From positions 5,382-40,952 of the forward strand of contig DFYJ01000020.1 of NCBI GenBank assembly GCA_002383325.1: a stretch of 35,571 nt of DNA, given 5' to 3'. The position numbers and the translations under genes were made by a program. This document shows, piece by piece, positions 1-6,875 of the stretch (positions are counted from its first letter, which is position 1; each line of letters starts with the position of its first letter). This DNA comes from Candidatus Aminicenantes bacterium UBA4085 (GTDB lineage: Bacteria; Acidobacteriota; Aminicenantia; Aminicenantales; UBA4085). The notes beneath the pieces are model-generated. The model had not been told where the DNA came from. It made no database searches and saw only the letters and a list, made by a program, of their open reading frames with translations.

Positions 1-67
1 CTCGAGGGCGAGGGTGTACCCCAAATCGCTCAGTTTCCCCTAAATCTGGATATGACCCTTTTTTGGC

Positions 68-906
68 TTAGAACAAGCCCAGGGAGATACCGGCCGTGAC
101 GGTCAGGAAGTGGAGCCAGTTGCGGACAAAGCCGTCGGTCGAGGGCCAATCCGGAGTGTCGTCCGTGCCGACGGCGCCGCCGCCGATGTAGCGGACGTTG
201 AGGAAGGCCTCGACGTTCTTGTCCAGGCGGACGCCGCCCCGCAGGGAAGCGTCCAGAATGGCTCCGATGACCTCGTTGTCGCTGCCGTTGATGTAGCTGA
301 CGGGAGCGTAGAAGCCGTCCGCCTCAGCGCCCAGCCACCAGCGCGAGCGGTAGTCATGGCGCCAACGGAGCTTCAGGATGGGGACGGGGCCGACGTTGCG
401 GTTGGAGCGGAAGAGGCTGCCGTCCAGGGATTCGAACTCAATGGTGCGTTGCGGATATGGAGGGACAGCCCGAGGGAGAGCTCGGTGGCCGGGTTTTTGG
501 AAAAGTCATGGAGGTAGGATAAGCGGTAGAAGGGAAAAAGGTAGACGAAGCGGGTCGGCGTGCCGGCCGGGAAGTCGAGGCCGTCGACGCGAAGAGGGGC
601 CTGGAGGATGGCCTTGGTCTCAAGGGCCAGAGGTTGATAAAGGAAGACAAGGGTGCCCCGGCGGGAGAGGCGAAGATCCAGGCTCATGCGGGTGACCGCG
701 TAGATATTGTCCTGTCCGCCGCCAGCGGCGTAGTCGAAGTAAGTGCCGTCGTTGCCGAACTGGATCTTGTGGTCCAGAACGCTGAGCCATCCGATTTCGA
801 AATGAGCCTTGAAGATAGGTTTTTTCTCGGAAGCCGAGGCAGACAAAGCCCCCATGGCCAAGAGGAGCGTCATGACGGCCGCTGCGGCGAAGAGTCGATT
901 CTTCAT
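68..906 (-). pseudogene. Frameshifted outer-membrane beta-barrel-like protein
   Basis: Reading starts at ATG 904-906, with AAAGGAG eight bases upstream, and opens with a signal peptide of about 22 residues (MKNRLFAAAAVMTLLLAMG). The frame then runs through alternating hydrophobic/polar stretches typical of a beta-barrel up to about 440-455, where the meaningful frame changes. In the new frame protein-like sequence continues (IEFESLDGSLF ... YINGSDNEVIGAILDASLRGG in outline) to TAA at 68-70, ending in SLGLF, a hydrophobic C-terminus usual for barrels. One missing base explains the break; the intact product would be about 279 residues. The original frame only runs on to a stop at 373. I recognise the architecture but not a named family. 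It may be a real pseudogene or an assembly indel. A strong promoter precedes it, arguing for recent or only apparent damage. Confidence 0.6.
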
Positions 907-939
907 GGTCAAAACTCCTTTATGTAATATATAGAAAAG

Positions 940-968
940 ATTATATAAAAACAATGTAATGATTGCAA
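940..968 (-). promoter_or_regulatory. Sigma-70-type promoter for the outer-membrane protein gene
   Basis: On the minus strand TTGCAA (963-968) and a perfect TATAAT (940-945) are separated by exactly 17 bases. The predicted transcript starts near 933, leaving a leader of under 30 bases that contains the AAAGGAG ribosome site. The segment is clearly more AT-rich than its surroundings. Confidence 0.65.
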
Positions 969-1034
969 GGGCACGGGGGAAAGGGGAGGATGACGTCGTT
1001 TCAACGGCTGCTTCAGCGCAGCAGGATGGACGGC

Positions 1035-1063
1035 TTGCCAGGATCGGAAGATCTATTTAAGAT
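1035..1063 (+). promoter_or_regulatory. Likely sigma-70-type promoter for the CDGSH gene
   Basis: TTGCCA (1035-1040, five of six consensus) and TAAGAT (1058-1063, four of six) are 17 bases apart. Transcription would start near 1070, giving a leader of about 34 bases with GGAGG at 1094-1098. It points away from the minus-strand promoter at 940-968, so 907-1103 is a divergent control region. Confidence 0.42.
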
Positions 1064-1103
1064 GGGCAAGCTGGGGCGATGAGACGCCGTTCTGGAGGCA
1101 AGC

Positions 1104-1802
1104 ATGGAAGCAAGAAAGAGGATCAGGGTCACAGCCGATGGGCCGTATATCGTCGAAGGCGGGATACCGTTAGCTCATGAGACGGTGGTTCTCGGAATTG
1201 ATGGGGAGCCTGAGAGCTGGGAGAAAGGCGAGAAAGTTCCGACACCCGAGACGTATGCTTTGTGCCGATGCGGGAAGACGGGTCGGGCGCCTTTCTGTGA
1301 CGGGGCTCACAACAGGATGGCGTTCGAAGGCGAGGAGACGGCACCATTCGTGACGCTTCGAAAAGCAGAAGATATAACGGAAGGACCGGAGATGGCCTTG
1401 GTGGATGTCCCTTGCCGATGCTCAATCGCCAGATATTGCCATCGAGGTGGGGATGCTTGGACGCTGACGGAGCAATCCGAGGATCCAGTTAAGAAAAATA
1501 TCGCTATCGAATCGGCTTGGAATTGCCCATCGGGACGGCTGTCGATTCGGGACAAGACAACGGGACGTGACATAGAGCCCATCCTCGAAACGGAGATCGG
1601 GGTGATCCATGACACGTATCATGAGGGCGAAGGGCCGCTATGGGTCAAAGGGGGAATTCCCGTGGAGAACTCGAAAGGAATCGTCTACGAATCACGAAAT
1701 CGGGTGACTCTTTGCCGCTGCGGGGAGTCTAAGAACAAGCCTTTCTGCGACGGTGCCCATGTGAAAAGCCGATTTGGTCGCGGCCAAGCCGGAGAGAAAT
1801 AG
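1104..1802 (+). CDS. Dual CDGSH iron-sulfur protein with central four-cysteine domain
   Basis: The 232-residue protein carries two CDGSH-type [2Fe-2S] sites: CRCGKTGRAPFCDGAH (ligands C54, C56, C65, H69) and CRCGESKNKPFCDGAH (C204, C206, C215, H219). Each is preceded by a similar segment, GPYIVEGGIPL and GPLWVKGGIPV, so the outer halves look like an internal duplication. Between them C104, C106, C112 and C141 match the layout of the divergent single-cluster Fe-S domain (Fer4_19 type) often joined to CDGSH domains. CDGSH proteins hold redox-active, labile clusters; the partner here is unknown. There is no signal peptide, so a cytosolic place is likely. ATG 1104 has GGAGG five bases upstream. 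The gene is monocistronic and faces the parAB genes tail to tail. Confidence 0.88.
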   Translation: MEARKRIRVTADGPYIVEGGIPLAHETVVLGIDGEPESWEKGEKVPTPETYALCRCGKTGRAPFCDGAHNRMAFEGEETAPFVTLRKAEDITEGPEMALVDVPCRCSIARYCHRGGDAWTLTEQSEDPVKKNIAIESAWNCPSGRLSIRDKTTGRDIEPILETEIGVIHDTYHEGEGPLWVKGGIPVENSKGIVYESRNRVTLCRCGESKNKPFCDGAHVKSRFGRGQAGEK

Positions 1803-1807
1803 AGCCC

Positions 1808-1844
1808 GAATTTCCCTCCCGCAATTCAGGGAGACGCGAAATTC
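1808..1844 (+). terminator. Possible hairpin terminator after the CDGSH gene
   Basis: GAATTTC (1808-1814) pairs with GAAATTC (1838-1844), and inside it CTCCC (1816-1820) pairs with GGGAG (1829-1833) around an eight-base loop, with an uneven internal bulge. It begins six bases after the stop codon. There is no clear run of T after it, so intrinsic termination is uncertain. Confidence 0.35.
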
Positions 1845-1873
1845 ATTCTCAAGCGCGCTAGGGGTGGGGTTTC

Positions 1874-1918
1874 GATATCCACAGATGCACAAAATGTCGT
1901 CGATAGTGATATCCACAG
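1874..1918. repeat. Direct repeat GATATCCACAG, DnaA-box-like
   Basis: GATATCCACAG occurs at 1874-1884 and 1908-1918, start to start 34 bases. The inner ATATCCACA differs from the DnaA box consensus TTATNCACA at one position. A weaker match, AGATGCACA, lies at 1883-1891. Binding is inference. Confidence 0.45.
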
Positions 1919-1935
1919 TCGTTGAAAATCTCTAA

Positions 1936-2007
1936 ATATATTATTATCTACGCAATAAGTTGAAATGACATGATGAGTCGCATAAGATATATTATGTCTA
2001 CTAATAA
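1936..2007. repeat. Imperfect AT-rich direct repeat, two copies
   Basis: Copies at 1936-1958 and 1987-2007 share ATATATTAT, then TCTAC, then AATAA, differing by a two-base length change and a few substitutions. Start-to-start distance is 51 bases, near five helical turns. The second copy also forms a near-palindrome with the preceding bases (CATAAGATATATTATG, 1981-1996). Confidence 0.5.
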
Positions 2008-2180
2008 ACAGGGCAAGTGATTGAGTTCAGCGAAATGTCCCCCGCGATTCTAATTGCTTTGCTTCTGTTCTTTAATAGGCGTTGGCGTTTTGCGATTCCA
2101 ATCATTGCCTACGAAAATTCTTTCGGCCCGGAAAACAGACAGCTTCCTTTTTGATTTCCATGGTTGACGCTGTGAAAACT

Positions 2181-3032
2181 CTAACGAGAAGATTTCAGCT
2201 TGGCGATGAGGTCTTCCAAGACCTTGATGATCTCGTTCCGGCTGACCGTGTCTTTCTTGAACTCGATCTTGACCTGATAGGAACGGTCTTCCTTGGGCCG
2301 GTAGTGGAAAATATAGTGCTTAGGCTTGGACGCCCCGTCCTTCCCTTTCATTTCCTTAGTCAGGTCCCGGGTATCTTCGCGGCGCAGGCCGCGCTCTCTG
2401 ATCTGCCTGAGTAAAGTTTGCATCTCGTCGGTGGTCTTGAGCTTGGAAAGCTCTATCAGGAGGCTTCGATTCTTTTCCAAGCCGGACTCGGCGCAGACGG
2501 CTCTCACATCGGAAGGAACCCGGCTGATGTTGATGATCTCGGTAATCGTTGAACGGGCCTTGCCGATCTTTTCTGAGATCTGAGCATGGCTGTAGTCATA
2601 GATATCCATCAGAGCTTTGAGGCCGTCGGCTTCTTCGAAAAGGTCGAGGTCTTTGCGCTGGAGATTCTCAATGAGGGAGATCTCCATGGCCTCCGAGTCG
2701 TTGACGATCATCTCGATGGCCGGTATCTCGCTCAGGCCGACGTTCTTGGAGGCGATGTATCGTCTCTCTCCGGCAATAATCTCGTAGGTGTCCCCCTTCG
2801 GGCGAACAATGATCGGCTCCAGGACGCCTTTGGCTTTGATGGAGATCATCAGTTCCTGGATGTCCCCCAGCGACGAGCGGGCTTGGTGAGGGTTCGGCGA
2901 GATCTTGGTCAAAGGGATCATCCGGACCATGGGGGCAGCCGTCTTCTTGGAGATCCAATCGACGAAATGGGTGTCGTGGCGCATGCCGATCGATGACGGC
3001 AGACCCGAGCGCTTAGGATTTTGTCCGCTCAA
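2181..3032 (-). CDS. parB: ParB/Spo0J-family partition protein
   Basis: The product has the ParB N-terminal nuclease-like/CTP-binding fold: IPLTKISPNPHQAR, the GERRYIASK box, and ENLQRKDLD, followed by a helix-turn-helix (YSHAQISEKIGKARSTI) for DNA binding. The last 60 or so residues (HYIFHYRPKEDRSYQVKIEF onward) are an extra, possibly dimerising, segment. ParB loads at parS and works with ParA in DNA segregation. I chose the TTG start at 3030-3032: GGAGGAG lies four bases upstream, and the added residues contain KRSGLPSSIG directly before MRHD. The alternative ATG at 2982-2984 (267 residues) has no visible ribosome site. With the TTG start the gene overlaps parA by 20 bases, implying coupled translation. 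I saw no canonical parS in the window. Confidence 0.88.
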   Translation of the reverse strand: MSGQNPKRSGLPSSIGMRHDTHFVDWISKKTAAPMVRMIPLTKISPNPHQARSSLGDIQELMISIKAKGVLEPIIVRPKGDTYEIIAGERRYIASKNVGLSEIPAIEMIVNDSEAMEISLIENLQRKDLDLFEEADGLKALMDIYDYSHAQISEKIGKARSTITEIINISRVPSDVRAVCAESGLEKNRSLLIELSKLKTTDEMQTLLRQIRERGLRREDTRDLTKEMKGKDGASKPKHYIFHYRPKEDRSYQVKIEFKKDTVSRNEIIKVLEDLIAKLKSSR

Positions 3033-3777
3033 TGATCTCCTCCGCGACGAGACGATATTGCTGGGAGCCGATGGACGAGGCAGCGTACGTGAAGATGGAT
3101 TCCTTGTAGGCCGGACATTCTTCGATCTTGACGCTCTTGGAAATGTGGGTTTTGAAGACCTTGTCTCCAAAGACGCTGACGATTCTCTCCACGACATCAC
3201 GGGCCAGGTTCGTCCGCGTGTCATGGAGCGTGATAAGAACTCCCAGGATGATAAGGCCGGGATTGGCCACGCGCCTGACCTTGTCGATGGTCTCCAAGAG
3301 ATCATCCGTCCCCTCCAGGCAAAGGTAGGAGCTTTGGATTGGTATGAGGAGATGGGAAGCGGCGACGAGAGCATTGAGGGTGATCAAGCCCAGAGTCGGC
3401 GGAGTGTCGATCAGAATGTAATCATAGCGCGGCCGTACGGAGGCCAGGGCATCTCGAAGCCGATAATGCCCGTCGATCTCCCCTATGAGCGAGGTTTCGA
3501 TCTTGGCCATGGAGATGCGTGAGATGACGACGTCGAGGCCCGGTACCGTGGATTTGGCAATGGCGGCTTCGATCGGGGCCTTGGTCTGGCTCAGCACGTC
3601 ATAGAGCGAAGACGGGAGCGCACCAGGTTCTCGAACGCACGAGATCGTGCTGTGGGCCTGCGGATCGGTATCGACAAGCAGCACATTCTTGCCGGCCAAG
3701 GCCAGCGCGGCGGCGCAGTTGACGGCCGTCGTTGTCTTGCCGACGCCGCCTTTCTGATTGGTGACGGTTATGACCAC
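3013..3777 (-). CDS. parA: ParA-family partition ATPase
   Basis: This 254-residue protein begins almost at once with the deviant Walker A motif KGGVGKTTT (K9-T17), followed by VDTDPQ (about 35-40) and ILIDTPPTLG as Walker B. Such ATPases bind DNA as ATP dimers and position chromosomes or plasmids together with ParB. It lacks the N-terminal helix-turn-helix of type Ia plasmid ParA, so it resembles chromosomal Soj or type Ib proteins. The start codon is GTG at 3775-3777, with AAGGA eight bases upstream. It is first in the parA-parB pair. No dnaA, gyrB, rsmG or rpmH lies nearby, so this is not the textbook origin neighbourhood. Confidence 0.93.
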   Translation of the reverse strand: MVITVTNQKGGVGKTTTAVNCAAALALAGKNVLLVDTDPQAHSTISCVREPGALPSSLYDVLSQTKAPIEAAIAKSTVPGLDVVISRISMAKIETSLIGEIDGHYRLRDALASVRPRYDYILIDTPPTLGLITLNALVAASHLLIPIQSSYLCLEGTDDLLETIDKVRRVANPGLIILGVLITLHDTRTNLARDVVERIVSVFGDKVFKTHISKSVKIEECPAYKESIFTYAASSIGSQQYRLVAEEIIERTKS

Positions 3778-3806
3778 TGGGAGAATCCTTTGTCAGATTC
3801 TTTCCT

Positions 3807-3835
3807 ACAATATTCTTATTGGCCGGCGAATGCAA
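3807..3835 (-). promoter_or_regulatory. Possible parAB promoter
   Basis: On the minus strand TTGCAT (3830-3835) and TATTGT (3807-3812) are separated by 17 bases, inside an AT-rich patch 30 bases upstream of the parA GTG. Matches are three and four of six, so the call rests mainly on spacing and place. Confidence 0.33.
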
Positions 3836-4392
3836 GATCTTAGCGCCGGCATGTCGGCCGGCCGACACCATCCTAACATCAAGATATAAAAGTAAATACG
3901 CTGATATCGGATGGGATGAAAAAAGTTTCGTCCTTGTCATCAGAGCGGCGCTGGCGCCAGGCCGCAATGACCCTGATTCATGGCGATCATGATGCGACGG
4001 AAATATCCGCGGCGGGACTGGGCCGTCGATGAGCTGAGATCTGACCGCCGCGATGGGGACCGCTTCATACCACCAAGGTCGAGGAAAACAATTATAAGTT
4101 CGGCAGCAATTCGAGCGGCAGGAACTGTGGAGTCGGATTCCTCTACGCTGATTCGAAATCGCGATCGACATCGGCTCAAAACGGCTTCGTCGCCTTTGTC
4201 TCCGGAAGGGTGCGTGTGTCTTATTCGAATACGCGCTGGCGAATCCCCTGTCGCACAGCAAAGAGATCAAGGGAGCTGATCCAAGAAAAGAGAATCCATC
4301 CTCATCCGAGATTGATTTCGAGCCCAGGATTGCCGTAAGATGGCCGCGAAGCGAGGTGATAGATCGGCTTCGTAAGAACAGTTTATTTATAT

Positions 4393-4398
4393 TATAAT
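4393..4398 (+). promoter_or_regulatory. Minus-10 element of the corrinoid operon
   Basis: A perfect TATAAT at 4393-4398 lies 21 bases before the ATG at 4420, in a short AT-rich island. No good minus-35 hexamer is seen 16-18 bases upstream, suggesting an activator-dependent promoter. No Shine-Dalgarno sequence lies between it and the ATG. Confidence 0.42.
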
Positions 4399-4419
4399 CA
4401 ACGATATGCGAGAATATTG

Positions 4420-6195
4420 ATGATCCTTCACCGTATCGCCATCGAGCCCGGCTCAATTCTGACCGAGTCCAAGACGGGCGCCTGTCTGGCCGATGCGCTG
4501 GCCGATGCAGGGTACCCCGTCCATCTCTACTGCCGCCGACGCGGCATCTGCGGCAAGTGCCTTATTCAGATCGTCGAGGGAGACTTCGGTCTGCCCGACG
4601 CCGACGAGGCCGCGCTGCTGGCCCGACGCAAGGCCCCGGCCGGAAGCCGCTTGGCCTGCCGAGTCACAGTAACCGGACCGCTCACGGTCCTGATTCCCGA
4701 GGCCTCCCGCCCGCCGTCCTTGGCCGTCGTCCCCGAGGCGGATTGGGATGGCTGGCGTTCGGTGCCCCTTGACCCGCCCTTGCACAAGTACTCCGTCCGT
4801 CCCGATCCGCCTTCGCTCGAGAATCCCGCGTCCGACCTCGACCGTTTACTGGCCTCCCTGCCGGAGGCGGCTTGGGAGCCCGCTCCGGCCGCCCTGCGCG
4901 GATTGGCCGCCGTGTCCCGTCCGGGCGGCGCTCCGTTCACTCTCACCGCCGTCGTCCACGACCGCCGCATCCTTGCGATCGAGCCGGGCGACACGTCCGG
5001 CCGGCAATTCGGTCTGGCGGTCGATTTGGGCACGACAACGGTCGCGGCCGAGCTGGTGGACCTCGAATCCGGAAGGACGGCGGCCTCGGCTGCCGCACTC
5101 AATGCCCAGTCCCGCTTCGGGGCGGATGTGGTCAGCCGGATCACGGCCGCCCGCCTCGACCCGGCCGCGGCCGAAGGCCTCCGCTCAGCGGCCTGGGAAA
5201 CCGTCAATGGTCTCCTCAGCCGGCTCCTCGATCAGGCCGGCCTGCCCGCTTCGGCCGTCTACGAGACCGTGTTGGCCGGCAATACGGCCATGACGCACCT
5301 GGCTCTCGGGTTGTCCGTCGCCTCCCTGACCGAGGCGCCGTTTCATCCCCTGGTCGCCTCCCTGCCTCCCCTGCCTGCCGGCGGGACCGGATCGGCCGCC
5401 CATCCGGACGGCCTGGTCTATTTTGCTCCCGGGATTGGCAGCTTCGTCGGCGGCGACATCTCGGCCGGCCTGGCGGCCGCCGACATCGAGAGCGGACCGG
5501 AGCGTATCCTCTTCGTCGACCTGGGCACCAACGGCGAGATCGTCCTCAAGAACGGGGACGACTTGGCCTGCACGTCGACCGCCGCCGGTCCCGCCTTCGA
5601 GGGCATGTCGCTGTCCTGCGGCATGATCGCCGGACCCGGAGCCGTGCATGCCGCCCACTTCGCCGCCGGCCGCCTGGCTCTCGATGTCATCGGCGGCGGC
5701 GCTCCGATGGGCATCTGCGGCAGCGGGATCATCGACCTGCTGGCCATGGCCTTGGAACAGGGCGGGCTGGACGCTTCGGGCGCGATCCGCTCGGCCGCCG
5801 GGACGATCGAGGCGGCGCCCGGGCTGGGCCTGGACCGCCGTGACGTGCGGGAGGTCCAGCTGGCCGCGGCCGCCGTCAAGACGGGGATGCGCAGGCTGCT
5901 CGCGCGGGCCGGACTTGAGGCTGTCGATCTGGACGCGGTCTGGGTGGCGGGCGCCTTCGGCAGCACCCTGGATGTCCGCCACGCCGTCCGCCTGGGCCTG
6001 ATCCCCGACGTCCCGCCGGACAGGATCCGATTCCTGGGCAACGCCTCGCTGGCCGGAGCCCGCCTCCTGCTGCTTTCGGCTGCCGAGAGGGATCGCTGCG
6101 AGGCCCTGGCCCGCCGCGTCCGCCACGTCTCTCTGGCCGGGGACGCCTTCCAGGCCGCCTTCGTCGACAGCCTGGCTTTCTCGCCCTGGCGCTGA
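4420..6195 (+). CDS. Corrinoid-protein reductive activator (RACo-like, ferredoxin plus ASKHA domain)
   Basis: Members of this family use ATP and a low-potential electron to return oxidised Co(II) corrinoid proteins to active Co(I). Residues 1-85 form a plant-type [2Fe-2S] domain with C38, C44, C47 and C80 (CRRRGICGKC ... RLAC). A linker follows, then the DUF4445/ASKHA ATPase part: AVDLGTTTVAAE near 200, LNAQSRFGADVVSRI, LAGNTAMTHL, VDLGTNGEIV near 365, STAAGPAFEG, GICGSGIIDLL near 431, and AGAFGSTLD near 510. The 591-residue length fits a RACo-type protein. The ATG at 4420 directly follows a possible TTG at 4417; I prefer ATG. It lies 21 bases before a corrinoid-protein gene and heads the operon, which fixes its probable client. 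Substrate specificity of the system is not shown by this protein. Confidence 0.88.
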   Translation: MILHRIAIEPGSILTESKTGACLADALADAGYPVHLYCRRRGICGKCLIQIVEGDFGLPDADEAALLARRKAPAGSRLACRVTVTGPLTVLIPEASRPPSLAVVPEADWDGWRSVPLDPPLHKYSVRPDPPSLENPASDLDRLLASLPEAAWEPAPAALRGLAAVSRPGGAPFTLTAVVHDRRILAIEPGDTSGRQFGLAVDLGTTTVAAELVDLESGRTAASAAALNAQSRFGADVVSRITAARLDPAAAEGLRSAAWETVNGLLSRLLDQAGLPASAVYETVLAGNTAMTHLALGLSVASLTEAPFHPLVASLPPLPAGGTGSAAHPDGLVYFAPGIGSFVGGDISAGLAAADIESGPERILFVDLGTNGEIVLKNGDDLACTSTAAGPAFEGMSLSCGMIAGPGAVHAAHFAAGRLALDVIGGGAPMGICGSGIIDLLAMALEQGGLDASGAIRSAAGTIEAAPGLGLDRRDVREVQLAAAAVKTGMRRLLARAGLEAVDLDAVWVAGAFGSTLDVRHAVRLGLIPDVPPDRIRFLGNASLAGARLLLLSAAERDRCEALARRVRHVSLAGDAFQAAFVDSLAFSPWR

Positions 6196-6216
6196 CCTCT
6201 CGGAAAGGAGCCGTCC

Positions 6217-6873
6217 ATGACCGATTCGACGCTCTATGAACGCATGGCCCGCTCGCTCGTGGACGGAGACCGGGAAGCCGCCTCCCTTCTCGCCGCCGAG
6301 GGCCTGGCCGTCGGCTTGTCGGCCCAGGACATCATCTCCCGCGGCTTCCTGCCCGGATTGGGGAAAGTCGGCGAGCTGTGGGAGTGCGGCGAATACTTCC
6401 TGCCCGAGCTGATCCAGGGCGCCGAGGGCATGAAGGCGGCCATGGCCGTCCTGCGGCCGGCCCTGGAAGCCTCGGGCGGAGGCGCGCCATCGTCCATGGG
6501 CCGGGCCGTCATCGGCACCATCGAGGGCGACATCCACGACATCGGCAAGAACCTGGTCTCTTCCCTGCTCTCGGCCAACGGCTTCGAGGTCCTGGACCTG
6601 GGCGCGGACGTCAAGCTCGAGCGCTTCATCGACGCCGCAGTCGAGGCCGGGGCCGACATCATCTGCCTGTCGGCCCTCCTGACCACGACGATGCTGAACC
6701 AGCGCCGGTTCATGGACCTCCTCCGCGAGCGGGGGCTGCGGGATCGCTTCAAGGTCCTGGTCGGAGGGGCCCCCGTGACGGCCAAGTGGGCCGCGGAGAT
6801 CGGGGCCGACGGCTACGGCGAGAACGCCGTGGCCGCGGTTCGGGCCGCCGCGGCGGCGCTGGGGAGGGCCTGA
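6217..6873 (+). CDS. Methyltransferase corrinoid (B12-binding) protein
   Basis: This 218-residue protein has the helical cap of methionine-synthase-type B12 modules (about 1-85, with SRGFLPGLGKVGELWECGEYFLPE) followed by the cobalamin-binding Rossmann domain. The cobalt-ligating signature DIHDIG is at 105-110, with H107 as expected lower ligand; GFEVLDLGADV and LSALLTTTM follow as usual. It should shuttle a methyl group from the substrate-specific methyltransferase encoded next to a second methyltransferase that is not in this window. AAAGGAG stands six bases before the ATG. It sits between the activator gene and the MttB-like gene, which begins two bases after its stop. Confidence 0.92.
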   Translation: MTDSTLYERMARSLVDGDREAASLLAAEGLAVGLSAQDIISRGFLPGLGKVGELWECGEYFLPELIQGAEGMKAAMAVLRPALEASGGGAPSSMGRAVIGTIEGDIHDIGKNLVSSLLSANGFEVLDLGADVKLERFIDAAVEAGADIICLSALLTTTMLNQRRFMDLLRERGLRDRFKVLVGGAPVTAKWAAEIGADGYGENAVAAVRAAAAALGRA

Positions 6874-6875
6874 TC

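Larger units (their letters stand above)
1803..2180. other. Gene-free AT-rich region next to parB, with repeats
   Basis: No convincing coding sequence lies here. After the hairpin at 1808-1844 the region turns strongly AT-rich between about 1870 and 2010, unlike the GC-rich remainder. It holds two copies of GATATCCACAG and two copies of a 21-23 base AT-rich repeat, described separately. The section 2010-2180 shows nothing I can name. Both flanking genes end here (convergent), so ordinary promoters are not needed; a partition, replication or structural role is a possibility only. Confidence 0.5.
3778..4419. other. Gene-free region between parA and the corrinoid operon
   Basis: About 640 bases without an intact gene, less GC-rich than the neighbours. 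The left edge holds the parA promoter and the right edge the promoter of the corrinoid operon. Between about 3918 and 4337 pieces of protein-like sequence occur on the plus strand in different frames: a start-like MKKVSSLSS stretch leading to AAMTLIH, then AIMMRRKYPRR, then an open stretch with FGSNSSGRNCGVGFLYAD and NGFVAFVSGRVRVSYSN. Stops and frame changes separate them. They may be remains of a decayed gene, perhaps pilin-like, or chance. Open frames on the minus strand here show no recognisable domain. Confidence 0.35.

Noticed and set aside
1865..2010. Firm call of chromosomal oriC
   Set aside because: Only two near-consensus DnaA-like boxes and no dnaA, dnaN, gyrB, rnpA or rsmG nearby; kept only as a hypothesis.
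3599..4456. Minus-strand frame of 285 codons upstream of and overlapping parA
   Set aside because: The last part is a wrong frame of parA and the rest lacks any motif or ribosome site.
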